From: Chloroflexota bacterium
GTDB taxonomy: Bacteria; Chloroflexota; UBA6077; JACCZL01
Length of the DNA: 64,000 nt
Assembly (NCBI GenBank): GCA_030447245.1
Contig: JAUJPG010000003.1
Location: 46,654 to 110,653, forward strand
Direction of reading: 5' to 3'
Position numbers and translations under genes: made by a program. Shown piece after piece: positions 34,338 through 43,123 of this stretch. The notes below the pieces were generated by a model. The model ran no database searches and was not told the origin of the DNA. It saw only the letters and a list, made by a program, of their open reading frames with translations. How positions within the stretch are numbered: position 1 is the stretch's first letter; every line of letters starts with the position of its first letter.

Positions 34338-36503
34338 CTAGGTTCGGCTCGCGGCGATCGCATCGCGGAAGGCGGCGGCCAGCTCGCGGGCGCTCTGGTA
34401 GCGACGGTCAGGGTGCTTATCGAGCTGGGTCAGGATGACCCGATCGACATCCGGCGGGAGGTCCGGGGTGAATGTCCGTGGGGACGGCGGCGAGGTATTG
34501 AGCTGGGCGTGGAGCACGGCGAGTGGTGTCTCAGCCTGGAACGGGACGCGACCGGTCAGCATGAAGTACACGACGACACCGAGGGCGTAGAGGTCGGTGC
34601 AGGCATCGGCACTGCTGCCTTCAACCATCTCGGGCGCCATGTACTCGGGCGTGCCGACAAACTGACCGACGCCGGTCAGCGACGATGCACCAATTACGCG
34701 CGCGATGCCGAAATCGGTCAGCACGACCCGATCGTTCAACCCGACCATCATGTTCGAGGGTTTGACGTCGCGATGGTACACCGGCTCCGGCCGGCTGTGG
34801 GCATGGTCCAGAGCGGCAGCAAGCTGGTCCAGCACGCGCGCGACGCGCTCCACGGGCAGCGGCCCGTCCTGCTCGACGAGCCGCTGGAGATCGATGCCGT
34901 CAATCCAGGCCATAACGATCAGGAGCTCGTCGCCGACCTCCTCCGCGTCGTAAATGGTGACGATGTTCGGATGGTCGAGCATCGCCGCCGCCTGGGCCTC
35001 GCGCAGAAAGCGCTCGACGAAGTCAGGCCGATCGTACAGGTCGCGGTGCATGACCTTGAGGGCGACCCAGCGCCGCAGGCGGGTGTCGTAGGCACGGTAC
35101 ACCGACCCCATGCCGCCACGACCGACGAGCGTGTGCTGCTGATAACGCTTGTTCGCCAGAACCGCGGCATCGGCCGACCCGGGCGCCATGAGTGGACCTG
35201 TCGGCCGTACGTATGCCACGATGGGTGCCGGACGCGGCGTTGGCGTGTCATCACGTCGTCGGACCTGCCCGACGTACGGCTCAGCGGTGTCCGTTGCGCT
35301 GAGTGAGTCGTCCACGTCCGCCATGCTGGACGGGGCGCTCGACGGGGATTCGGCGCGGTCGAGCCCGGGCCAGGGCGCCGGTGGGACCGTGACATCTGCG
35401 TCGGCGACCGGGGCGTCCGGCGCCGCGGCCGGAACGGCGGCCGTGTGAGCCGATGCAAGCAGCTCGGGGTTGTCGTCGGTTCGCTGCGCGCCCGGCGGGT
35501 ATGTCCCCGCCGGGTAGGGGGGCCACTCGGGGGAGGGCGCGACCCGAGTCTGCGCGGCCGCCGACCCGGACCTCCGGCGCGTTAGCAGCCCGAGCGCCAG
35601 CAGACCAAGCGCTAGAGCGCCGGCCGCGGCGGCGAGACCGCCGAACAGCAGCGGCAGCGAAATCCCGCGCGGGTCACCCGCGGCCGGCGTCGCCGTGACG
35701 GCCGGCCCCGCGGCCACGGCCGTCGCCGTCGGCAAGGTCGCGGCCGCGGTCGGAGGGACCGGCGTCGGCGGCACTGACGTCGCGGTCGGCAGCACAGGCG
35801 TGGCGGTGGGGGGCAGCGGCGTCGGCGTCGGCGACTCCGGCGGGGGCTCCGGCTTCGCCTCCGGTTTGGGCTCCGGCTTCGCTTCCACTTTGGGCTCCGG
35901 CTTCGCCTCCGGTTTGGGCTGCGGCTTGGGGACCGGCGCGGCCGACCCGACTTCGATCGGCAGGGTCGGCGCGCCCTGCTGGTCGAGCGGCCCCCCGTCG
36001 GGGTCGGTGACGAACCTCTCCCCGCTCAGCGTCGAGCGTGCCTGAACGGTGAACGGGGCGCGGCTGACCACCTCGACGCGCAGCGCATGGGCCTGGCCGG
36101 CCGGCCACGGCTGGATAAACGCTTCGACAGCCCGACTGGTGATCGGCGCCACACGCCCCTGGCCGAAGTTGAACATTGACTCGCCCGGCTGGTAGATCCG
36201 GACATTGCCGATCGTCGAGCTGATCACCCGCACCTCGGGATTGCCGGGGAACGAGACGGTGATGCTCCCGCCGTTGAAGGCGTCAGTGCCGACGTTGACC
36301 GCCCGGAACTGGAGCTGAACCGCCACACCTGGCTCGAAGGGGGGTGGCGCATCGGCGCTGAGCCGCGGTTGCGGTTGGGCCCACGCCAAGCCATGACCGA
36401 CACTGAGCCAGTACAACGCTGCCAGGAGCGCCACGATCGCGCGCCTGGCAGGGCGACGGGTGGCATTCGCTCCGGCCGCCGGGCCAGCCCAGCGCGGCGC
36501 CAT
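34338..36503 (-). CDS. Ser/Thr protein kinase with N-terminal extracellular domain (inverted topology)
   Basis: About 721 residues. A signal peptide (AIVALLAALYWLSVGHGLAWA) is followed by an extracellular Ig-like domain (~45-185) and a Pro-rich stalk with EAKPEPKP and PTPTPLPPTATP repeats. A TM helix lies at ~283-308. After a disordered linker comes a C-terminal PknB-type kinase (~454-721): G-loop LVGRGGMGSVYRA, Lys in WVALKVM, HRDVKPSNMM, DFG in LTDFGIARV and APE in EYMAPEMVEG. All catalytic residues are present. Typical PknB has the kinase first; here the order is reversed. An alternative TTG start at 36551 overlaps the stop of the GH3 gene (TTGA). Confidence 0.85.
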   Translation of the reverse strand: MAPRWAGPAAGANATRRPARRAIVALLAALYWLSVGHGLAWAQPQPRLSADAPPPFEPGVAVQLQFRAVNVGTDAFNGGSITVSFPGNPEVRVISSTIGNVRIYQPGESMFNFGQGRVAPITSRAVEAFIQPWPAGQAHALRVEVVSRAPFTVQARSTLSGERFVTDPDGGPLDQQGAPTLPIEVGSAAPVPKPQPKPEAKPEPKVEAKPEPKPEAKPEPPPESPTPTPLPPTATPVLPTATSVPPTPVPPTAAATLPTATAVAAGPAVTATPAAGDPRGISLPLLFGGLAAAAGALALGLLALGLLTRRRSGSAAAQTRVAPSPEWPPYPAGTYPPGAQRTDDNPELLASAHTAAVPAAAPDAPVADADVTVPPAPWPGLDRAESPSSAPSSMADVDDSLSATDTAEPYVGQVRRRDDTPTPRPAPIVAYVRPTGPLMAPGSADAAVLANKRYQQHTLVGRGGMGSVYRAYDTRLRRWVALKVMHRDLYDRPDFVERFLREAQAAAMLDHPNIVTIYDAEEVGDELLIVMAWIDGIDLQRLVEQDGPLPVERVARVLDQLAAALDHAHSRPEPVYHRDVKPSNMMVGLNDRVVLTDFGIARVIGASSLTGVGQFVGTPEYMAPEMVEGSSADACTDLYALGVVVYFMLTGRVPFQAETPLAVLHAQLNTSPPSPRTFTPDLPPDVDRVILTQLDKHPDRRYQSARELAAAFRDAIAASRT

Positions 36504-36547
36504 GGCGCCAACGCCGAGTTGGCCTTGGCTGCGTCGCCCGACGTCGA

Positions 36548-38019
36548 TCAAGTACAGCCGACCTCCCCAGGGACCGAGCCTTCGAGCACGCCGAAGCGTG
36601 CCTTGACCCGCAGGATCCTGCGAAGCGCCTCGTCCAGGCGGTCGCGCCCCAGCTCGCCGCTAGTCAGGGCGCCCAGCAGCGCGTCGCGCGAGCGACGCTG
36701 GCGCTCCAGGTCACCGCCGACGATCAGCAGGTCCACGCCGGCCTGAACCGCTCGGACGGCCGCCTCGCCGGGCGTGTAGTTATCGGTGATCGCCTTCATC
36801 GCTCCCATGTCGTCGCTGATGGTCAGCCCGCCGAAGCCGAGCGTATCGCGCAGCAGCCCGGTCATGACCGGCCGCGAGAGCGTCGACGGGGCCCCCGTTG
36901 GGTCCAGGGCCGGGAGGACGATGTGGGCCGACATGATCCCGGCGACGTCGGTGTCTGGAGCCATAGCGCGCCGGAACGGGACCAGCTCGACGCGTTCGAG
37001 CGCGTCGATCCCGAGCGACAGGACGGGAAGCTCTAGATGCGAGTCGACGCCGGTGTTGCCGTGCCCCGGGAAGTGCTTGCCGACGGCGGCGACGCCCCCG
37101 CCCTGGAGCCCGCGAACGTACGCACTACCGAGGCGCGCGACGAGTCCAGGGTCGTCCCCGTAGGAGCGCTCGGCGATAACTGGATTGTTCGGGTTATTGT
37201 TCACGTCGAGGACCGGCGCCAGATTGATCGAAAAGCCCATCGACCGAAGCTGGCGGGCGTGGGTCGCACCTCGCTCGCAGGCCTCGCGGTCGCTGGGCTG
37301 GCGCAGCGCGAAGTCGCGATTGGTGCCGAGGTTCGGGACGTCGGAGATCCGCTGGACCGTTCCGCCCTCGTGGTCGACGGCGAGCAGCAGCGGCAGACCA
37401 GCGGCCTCGCGGGCGATCTCGACGAGTCCGGCGTTGACGGTCGCCGCGGCGGCCCGCTCCTTGACGTTCGCGACGTGGACCATTCCACCGGGCCGCAGCT
37501 CGCGAATCGTCCGCCGCGCGTCGTCAGCGGTACTCCCAGCCCAGCCCAGGAGGAACAGCTGACCAACCCGGTCCTCGTCGGTCGCGAGCGCCGCGAGTGC
37601 GCGGAGGACACGAGGATCTTCTGATGTGAGCTCGGGCGGCGATGGGACAGCAGCTGCCGGGACGGGCACGTAGCCGGGCCCCACTACCGCCGACGGGGTT
37701 GCCTGGCGGACCGGCCCGGTGGCGACGTCGGGTTGGTTGGCCGTTGGGCGGATCGAGGTCGGCGCGACGCGGCCCGGCCGCGTCGGCGCGTCGCCCCGAA
37801 GGCAGCCAGGAAGAGCGACAGGCCGATGAGCGTCCCCAGCGCGAGCGCGCCGATCCCGAGCGGGAAAGCGACCCAGGGGGACAGGCTGGTGCGCCCGGCG
37901 CGGACGGCCCTTTGCACCCGCTGGGACGGCCTGTCCGCCCTCCCACCGACGCTGTTCGATCGTCCGCCGTTGCTCCACCGCCTCGGACCTCTCGGTGTCA
38001 GTCTGGACATGGTATTCAT
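36548..38019 (-). pseudogene. membrane-anchored GH3 beta-N-acetylhexosaminidase-like protein, frame break after anchor
   Basis: From ATG 38019 the first frame gives a basic N-terminus and one TM helix (LGIGALALGTLIGLSLFLAA). Near 37785 the sensible frame changes, and the second frame runs to 36548 as a complete GH3 catalytic domain. It has PLLLAVDHEGGTVQRI, the catalytic loop VGKHFPGHGNTGVDSH and the nucleophile Asp in GLTISDDMGAM. This NagZ-like protein would hydrolyse beta-N-acetylglucosaminides, probably in peptidoglycan or exogenous chitin fragments, outside the membrane. No other interruption is seen, so a one- or two-base sequencing error is the likely cause. The Ser/Thr kinase gene follows at once. 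Confidence 0.75.
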
Positions 38020-38092
38020 GTTCCGTGCCTGCTTACGTCACGGTAGCATGGCACGTGGACGGCGCGGCGTGGGGGGCTCGCGCAACGCCGGC

Positions 38093-38101
38093 TGGTACAC
38101 T
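38093..38101 (+). promoter_or_regulatory. extended -10 promoter placed for a leaderless mRNA
   Basis: TGG-TACACT ends six bases before ATG 38108, so transcription should begin at or within a base of the start codon. No ribosome site is present between them. Confidence 0.45.
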
Positions 38102-38107
38102 GCGGCG

Positions 38108-38678
38108 ATGGCTGGATCTCGGAAGGTCGGCCCGTTCGCGGGCCTGGGACACCGGACGCTCCTGCGCGGCTGGCGGTACCTGCCGCTCTGGGCACGGCGG
38201 ATTGCCGTCCGTGTCCTGTACCCGCTGTTCCCGGTTGGCGCCGTCGCGGTCATCCGCGATGCCGAGGGCGGGGTCCTGCTGGTGCGCCAGACCTATCACC
38301 GACAGGAGCAGTGGGGCGCCCCGGCGGCTGGACGTCGCGCGGCGAGTCGCCGCGCCACGCCGCGGCGCGCGAGACGTTCGAGGAGGTCGGTCTGCGGGTG
38401 GCGGTCGAGCGGGTTCTGGCCGTCAGCAGCGGCCCCTACGGCGAGATCAGCCTGGCTTTCGAGTGTCGGCTTATGATCGACGGCGCGGTCAGCCTGGACG
38501 CCGGCGGCGAGATCGGCCGGGCCGCCTACTTCTCCCCGCATCGCCTTCCGCCGATGCCGCGCGACACTCGGGCGCTGCTCCAGGAAGCGCTCGCCGCCCA
38601 GGCCGCCTGGCCCCGAGCCGCCCGCCCATCGGCGATCCGCGAAGGCAAGGGCGATGCTCGCTCTCAGCGTGTCGCTGA
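38108..38678 (+). pseudogene. Nudix hydrolase, frame break inside the Nudix region
   Basis: ATG 38108 opens MAGSRKVGPFAGLG, then FPVGAVAVIRDAEGGVLLVR and QEQWG. There the frame is lost (near 38318) and homology resumes one frame away with PGGWTSRGESPRHAAARETF then EEVGLRV, a full Nudix box (G-x5-E-x7-REuxEExGu), and VSSGPYGEISLAFECRL. The second frame has no stop where the gene should end and runs on into later sequence, so the 3' end is uncertain; a second indel is likely. If intact it would hydrolyse a nucleoside diphosphate derivative. The upstream region carries a promoter suited to leaderless transcription. Confidence 0.6.
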
Positions 38679-38765
38679 CCCGGCAGTCGCTCGACCAAGC
38701 AGGGAAGGTTCGGTGATCCGAAAGCTGTCCGAGGGGCTCCGAGGACGTGGCCGGGGGAGGGTTGG

Positions 38766-39196
38766 GTGCTGGCCCAGATCGTCCTCGAGCCAGTCGTCGC
38801 GCTCGCCCCGCTGTGGGGACCACGGGTGCCAAAGTCCCTCGGGCGCCGACGCGGCGGCCCGGGGTGGCCATCGGCCTGGCCGGCGCGGCGCTGCTCGCCT
38901 GGGGCGGGTTGAGCCTGGGGCGGAACCTGACCCCGCTCCCCAGGCCGCCCGAAGGTGGCACGCTCATCCAGGGCGGCGCGTACCGCCGCGTCCGCCACCC
39001 GATCTACAGCGGCGCCTGCCTGGCGGCGCTCGGCTGGGCGCTCTACCACGGGCGCTGGGCGGGGTTGCTCGGCGCGGCCGCGCAGCTCCTGTTCTTCAAC
39101 GCCAAGGCCAATCGCGAAGAAGTCTGGCTCACCGAGCGCTTCCCAGAATATCCGTCCTACCAGCGCGAGGTCGCCAAGCTCATCCCCGGCCTGTAG
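38766..39196 (+). pseudogene. isoprenylcysteine carboxyl methyltransferase-like membrane protein, frame break
   Basis: GTG 38766 follows GGGGGAGGG and gives VLAQIVLEPVVALAPLWGPR, a first membrane helix. Near 38860 the sensible frame changes and continues VAIGLAGAALLAWGGLSLGR, NLTPLPRP, then GAYRRVRHPIYSGACLAALG and EEVWLTERFPEYPSYQREV. The last two blocks are diagnostic for the ICMT/PEMT family (SAM binding in R-HP-Y). Proteins of this kind methylate isoprenylcysteine or phospholipid headgroups, but the bacterial substrate is usually unknown. Both halves are well conserved, so an assembly indel is plausible. Confidence 0.65.
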
Positions 39197-39214
39197 TTGA
39201 GTACACTCGTCCGC

Positions 39215-39301
39215 ATGGACGTCCAGGTCGTCCCGGAGGGTGTAGCCGAGCGCGAACGGCGGAGCAACCGGTTCGGGGTCGGGTACAACAGAGCGCGATG
39301 A
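39215..39301 (+). CDS. possible 28-residue leader peptide
   Basis: ATG 39215 opens a 28-codon frame (MDVQVVPEGVAERERRSN, ending GVGYNRAR) whose TGA overlaps the ATG of the glycosyltransferase gene (ATGA). A TACACT box at 39202-39207 is placed for a leaderless start. It may serve only to couple translation. The peptide has no known family. Confidence 0.35.
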   Translation: MDVQVVPEGVAERERRSNRFGVGYNRAR

Positions 39302-41424
39302 GCCTGGCTGAGCCGCGCGCCGCGTTCACCACCGCCGCCCCGCGTCCGGCGCCGCGGTCGACTGACGCGCCGGGTGCGTCGGACGGCCTCGGCGAAGCGG
39401 TCTGGGTGTCTGCGCGCACCGCGAGGCTGCTGCTTGGCGCGATCGCGCTCGCCGCCCTGCTGATCCAGGGCGGCGTCTTCTTCCAGAAGAGCTGGCTGTG
39501 GACCGGCGACACGATTTATCACCACGCGGTCATGGCCGAGATCCAGGCCGGCGAGCTGCTGCCCGGCGGCCCCTATGCGGGCCTGCCAGCGTTCTACTCG
39601 CCGCTGCTGCATTATCTCGCGGCAGGGGTCGGACTTGGCCTGCAGGTCGAATTGACCGAGGCGGTCCGGGTGCTGTCGATCCTGGTCGCGCCGTTGACTC
39701 CGCTCGCCGCCTACTGGCTGGCCCGGGCGCTCGGGATGGAACGTGAGGTGGCGCTGGCGGGAGCACTGTTCGCGACGTTCGGTGGCGGGCTCAAGCTCGC
39801 CAAGGACCGGGTGTGGGTGGACGCATTGTTTACGGGCCAGCACAACTTCTTCCCATTGTTTCCTCGCGACATCGCGTTTGTGCTCCTGCCACTCGGACTG
39901 GGCTGCCTCTACCGGGCGGTCGCCCACGACTGGCGACCGGGCGCCTGGCTGGCCGGCCTGGCGTTCGGGCTGATGGTCCTGGCCCACACCCAGACGGCCG
40001 TCTTTGCCGCCCCGTTACTCGGTCTGTACCTGGGGCTGGTCATTCTGGTCCGGCGCGATCTGCTCGGCCGCGTGCTCCGCGTGGGCCTGGTGACCGCCGC
40101 GCTCGGCCTGGCCGTGTCGGCGTTCTGGTGGACCTGGATGCTTCGGACACTCTGGCAGAGCGGCTCGTTCAGCGTGTCGATGCCGGCCTATCGCGTGCCG
40201 GTCAAGCTCTCGCTCTGGGAGTTCCCGCTCGAGTTCGGCGTGTTCTTGATCCTCGGCCCGATCGGCGTGTTCCTCGTGGCTCGCCGCTTCCGACGCGAGC
40301 GCGACCTGGGGGCACTCCTGCTGCTGGTCTGGTGGGCAGCACCGGTACTACTGGCGATCTTGCGCCCAACCGGCTTTCCGGGTGGCGATACCTTCTTCCC
40401 GCGTCGGCTGTGGCAGTTCGCCTCGCAGCCGCTGGTGCTGATGGCCGGCCTGGCGCTCGTCGCCGGGGTGGGGGAGCTTCGGCGGCTTCGGAGGCCCGGT
40501 CCAGTTCTCGGCGCGGCCATCCTGGCGGTCGGCGCGCTCGCGCTGGTCCCCAGTTCGGTGGGGACCTGGCAGCGGATCGGCGAGTTCTGGAATGAGCCGT
40601 CGTTCGCCGATCGGGACTGGGACTTGGCCGGCAACTTCGGGATCGGTCCGTGGCTGGCAGCTCGAGCGCGGGCGGAGGGGCCGCGGACGGTCGTGGCGCC
40701 AACGCCGGAGGCGACGCTGGTCTGGTACTACGCCGGCCAGAAGGTAGTCTACTTACACCCGACCGCGGCGATCAAGCTAGCCTTTGACGTCGAGCGCATG
40801 ACCGGCCACAGCGAGGACGAACGCCACGCCGACTTGCTGGCCGGATATGCCGGCGACATCCGCGACCTGGAGCGGGTCCGTGACCGGTACGGCGCCGCCT
40901 ACGTCGTCCTGCGGCGCGACGGCGATCGCCTGGCGTTCGTCGACCGGCCGGCCCGTGCGATCCAGCCGGACGGCGATGGCCGCGGGGCCGGGCGCCTGGC
41001 CGAGACCAATCATTACGAATATCTCGCCATGGCGCCTGGGGACCGCGCACAGTTCGTCGTCTCGAGTCCGGATGACCGCTCGGCAGCGGTCATCCTGCGG
41101 GCCAAGCGTCGCGGCCGCGCCCAGGAACGGGGCACGCTCGGCACGTTGACCGTCAACGGCACCCCGGGTGCGATCCCCGAAAGCGAGCTGCCGCGCGACG
41201 ACTGGGCCGACGTCCGCCGGGTCGTCCCGCTGCGGGCCGGCCCGAACGTCGTCCAGCTCGAGTCATCGGCGCAGCTCGAGGTGATCCGCTTCGCGGCCTA
41301 CACCGGGTCAACGGCCGAGCTGCCGCTGGGCTGGCGCGTGGCGTACGAGGACGCGTGGTACGTGGTGTTGACGAAGGACGAAGGACAAGCAGTGAAGGAC
41401 CGCGGCGAGGAGGCTGGAGCATGA
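39298..41424 (+). CDS. GT-C-type integral membrane glycosyltransferase-like protein
   Basis: A 708-residue protein. About eleven to twelve transmembrane helices occupy residues ~40-430. The first external loop has LWTGDTIYHHAVMAEIQAGE, the D-x-x-x-H-type acidic motif of GT-C enzymes that use lipid-linked sugars. FTGQHNFFPLFPRD is another conserved loop. The C-terminal ~270 residues form a soluble extracellular domain (VVAPTPEATLVWYYAGQKVV; YEYLAMAPGDRAQFVVSS). It resembles the 6-pyruvoyl-tetrahydropterin-synthase-related and PMT-like membrane proteins of Chloroflexota. Sugar and acceptor unknown. The last residues are encoded by a GGACGAA repeat. The TGA overlaps the next start (ATGA). Confidence 0.75.
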   Translation: MSLAEPRAAFTTAAPRPAPRSTDAPGASDGLGEAVWVSARTARLLLGAIALAALLIQGGVFFQKSWLWTGDTIYHHAVMAEIQAGELLPGGPYAGLPAFYSPLLHYLAAGVGLGLQVELTEAVRVLSILVAPLTPLAAYWLARALGMEREVALAGALFATFGGGLKLAKDRVWVDALFTGQHNFFPLFPRDIAFVLLPLGLGCLYRAVAHDWRPGAWLAGLAFGLMVLAHTQTAVFAAPLLGLYLGLVILVRRDLLGRVLRVGLVTAALGLAVSAFWWTWMLRTLWQSGSFSVSMPAYRVPVKLSLWEFPLEFGVFLILGPIGVFLVARRFRRERDLGALLLLVWWAAPVLLAILRPTGFPGGDTFFPRRLWQFASQPLVLMAGLALVAGVGELRRLRRPGPVLGAAILAVGALALVPSSVGTWQRIGEFWNEPSFADRDWDLAGNFGIGPWLAARARAEGPRTVVAPTPEATLVWYYAGQKVVYLHPTAAIKLAFDVERMTGHSEDERHADLLAGYAGDIRDLERVRDRYGAAYVVLRRDGDRLAFVDRPARAIQPDGDGRGAGRLAETNHYEYLAMAPGDRAQFVVSSPDDRSAAVILRAKRRGRAQERGTLGTLTVNGTPGAIPESELPRDDWADVRRVVPLRAGPNVVQLESSAQLEVIRFAAYTGSTAELPLGWRVAYEDAWYVVLTKDEGQAVKDRGEEAGA

Positions 41425-41528
41425 CGATCCAGACCCCGCCGATGCCGGCGCCGAGCGATCCAGGCATCGTCTCTCGACCATCCTCCGCCGGCCGCTCGTC
41501 CTTCGTCCTTCGTCCTTCGTCCTTCGTC
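41370..41528. repeat. inverted arrays of a 7-base repeat across a gene junction
   Basis: GACGAAGGACGAAGGAC at 41370-41386 is answered by four tandem CGTCCTT units plus CGTC at 41497-41528, in inverse orientation. The interior (for example CGGCGAGGAGG against CCTCCGCCG) is also partly self-complementary. The ~160-base element could fold into a long hairpin. It contributes coding sequence to both flanking glycosyltransferase genes. Confidence 0.65.
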
Positions 41529-43064
41529 GACTGGCTCGTCGTGGGGCTGATCGTCGCCTACGTCGCCGCGCTCCTGCCGGGGCTGACCCGTTTCCCGCCG
41601 CTGATCAACGACGAGGGGCGCGAGGCGAACATGTTCTGGGTCGCCGCGCGGGCCGACCCGGCTGCCGAGCGGATGAACGCTCACCGCGGTTTCCCGACCT
41701 GGGGTACTGGAGGGGTCCAGGGCGCGACAACGGCGATCCTGTTCCGCCTGGGCGGCGTCGGCGTTTTTCAGGCCCGACTGACCTCGCTGCTCTGGGGTGG
41801 CGTGCTGTTGCTGCTCGTGTATCTGCTCGGGCGCCAGTACTGGAACCGCGCGGTTGGGCTGACCGCCGCGATCCTACTGGCCGTCTCGCCGCCATTCCTG
41901 CTCGCGACACACACGCTGCGACCGGACATCCAGGTAGTGACCCTAGTCGCCGGTGCGCTGCTGTTGGCAGAAGCGGCGATCCGCGGAGGCCGCGGCTGGA
42001 TGGCGCTCGCGGCCGGCCTCCTTCTTGGTCTCGGCGTGGACACCCACCCGAACACCCTCGGCATGGTCCCGCTCGTCGCGCTGGTGTTCCCGCTCCGCCA
42101 GGGGTGGCTTGGGCGGGGGTTCCTCCAGCGTCGGGAGTTCTGGCTGTTTGGAGCCGGGCTTGCGCTCGGGGCGGCGTACTACCTCGGCGTCCGCGTGCTG
42201 CCGGACCCGGCCGGCTTCCGCGCAGCGGCGAGCTACTGGCTTGGTGTGGACAAGGCACCACCGGTCACGCGCGGTGGTCTGGGGCTCGTCGGGATGGTCG
42301 GCAGCGAGCTGGCGCGCTACTGGGACCATTTCGGCGAGGAGCCGTTGGAGCTGGCGCTCATCATCGCCGGTCTGGCCGCGGGCGCCTGGTGGTCGGTCCG
42401 GGGCAGCGGTCGCGATGCGCATCCGTCCCGCCTGATCCTGCTGGGGCTGGTCGCCCAGTTCGCCTTTTTCGCCGTGGCGGTCGCGATGAAGTCAAAGTTC
42501 TACCTGGTGCTGACGTACCCGTTGTACCTGTTGCTGGTGGCGCGGTTGCTGGAACGCGCGGCGGAGTGGGTCGGGCAGCGGACGGTGCGCCCGGAGCCGG
42601 CTGTTGGTCGTCCGTCGTCGACTGTCGTCGGCGTCGTCCTGGCCGGGCTGGTGGTGCTGGCGATGCTGGGACCACTGCGTGCTGAGGACCGGGCCTGGGA
42701 CAACTACATCCACGCTCGCCGCTACCGCGAGGGCCAGGAATACACCCTGCTGACGCAACGGCTGGCCGCGCTCGCGGGCCCGGGCGCGCGCATCCTGGCC
42801 CCACCGGTCTACTGGATCGGGCTGAAGGACCACCCGTACGTCGACATCTTCGTCTACGAGCGGCTCGAGCGTCAGCACGGCATGAGCGTGGGCCAGTTCC
42901 TCGACGAGACCCGCCCGGACTTTGTGGTCACCGACGGCAAGATCGCCACCGAGAAGCGCGTCGAGCGGGCGATCTTCGCGGAGCTTGACGCCCGTGCCAC
43001 CCGCGAGATGGTCGTTCGCCACAAGAGCTACGGCGACATCGCGGTCTACCGGCTGCAGTGGTGA
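41421..43064 (+). CDS. GT39/PMT-like (GT-C) membrane glycosyltransferase
   Basis: A 547-residue protein. The first external loop has PPLINDEGREANMFWVAARA, the acidic DE motif used by PMT/ArnT-like enzymes to engage polyprenyl-phosphate sugars. Around ten TM helices follow, including HTLRPDIQVVTLVAGALLLA and VDTHPNTLGMVPLVALVF. A shorter soluble C-terminal domain contains PPVYWIGLKDHPYVDIFVYE. Residues ~24-33 (SSFVLRPSSF) are translated from the 7-base repeat array and are not part of the fold. ATG 41421 overlaps the previous stop, so both glycosyltransferases are co-expressed and may glycosylate the same surface product. Confidence 0.82.
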   Translation: MTIQTPPMPAPSDPGIVSRPSSAGRSSFVLRPSSFVDWLVVGLIVAYVAALLPGLTRFPPLINDEGREANMFWVAARADPAAERMNAHRGFPTWGTGGVQGATTAILFRLGGVGVFQARLTSLLWGGVLLLLVYLLGRQYWNRAVGLTAAILLAVSPPFLLATHTLRPDIQVVTLVAGALLLAEAAIRGGRGWMALAAGLLLGLGVDTHPNTLGMVPLVALVFPLRQGWLGRGFLQRREFWLFGAGLALGAAYYLGVRVLPDPAGFRAAASYWLGVDKAPPVTRGGLGLVGMVGSELARYWDHFGEEPLELALIIAGLAAGAWWSVRGSGRDAHPSRLILLGLVAQFAFFAVAVAMKSKFYLVLTYPLYLLLVARLLERAAEWVGQRTVRPEPAVGRPSSTVVGVVLAGLVVLAMLGPLRAEDRAWDNYIHARRYREGQEYTLLTQRLAALAGPGARILAPPVYWIGLKDHPYVDIFVYERLERQHGMSVGQFLDETRPDFVVTDGKIATEKRVERAIFAELDARATREMVVRHKSYGDIAVYRLQW

Positions 43065-43123
43065 CGAGGGAGACGATGCGTTCTGGGCTGCCCAGCGGCT
43101 GCTGACAAAGCGCGCCGCGCCGG

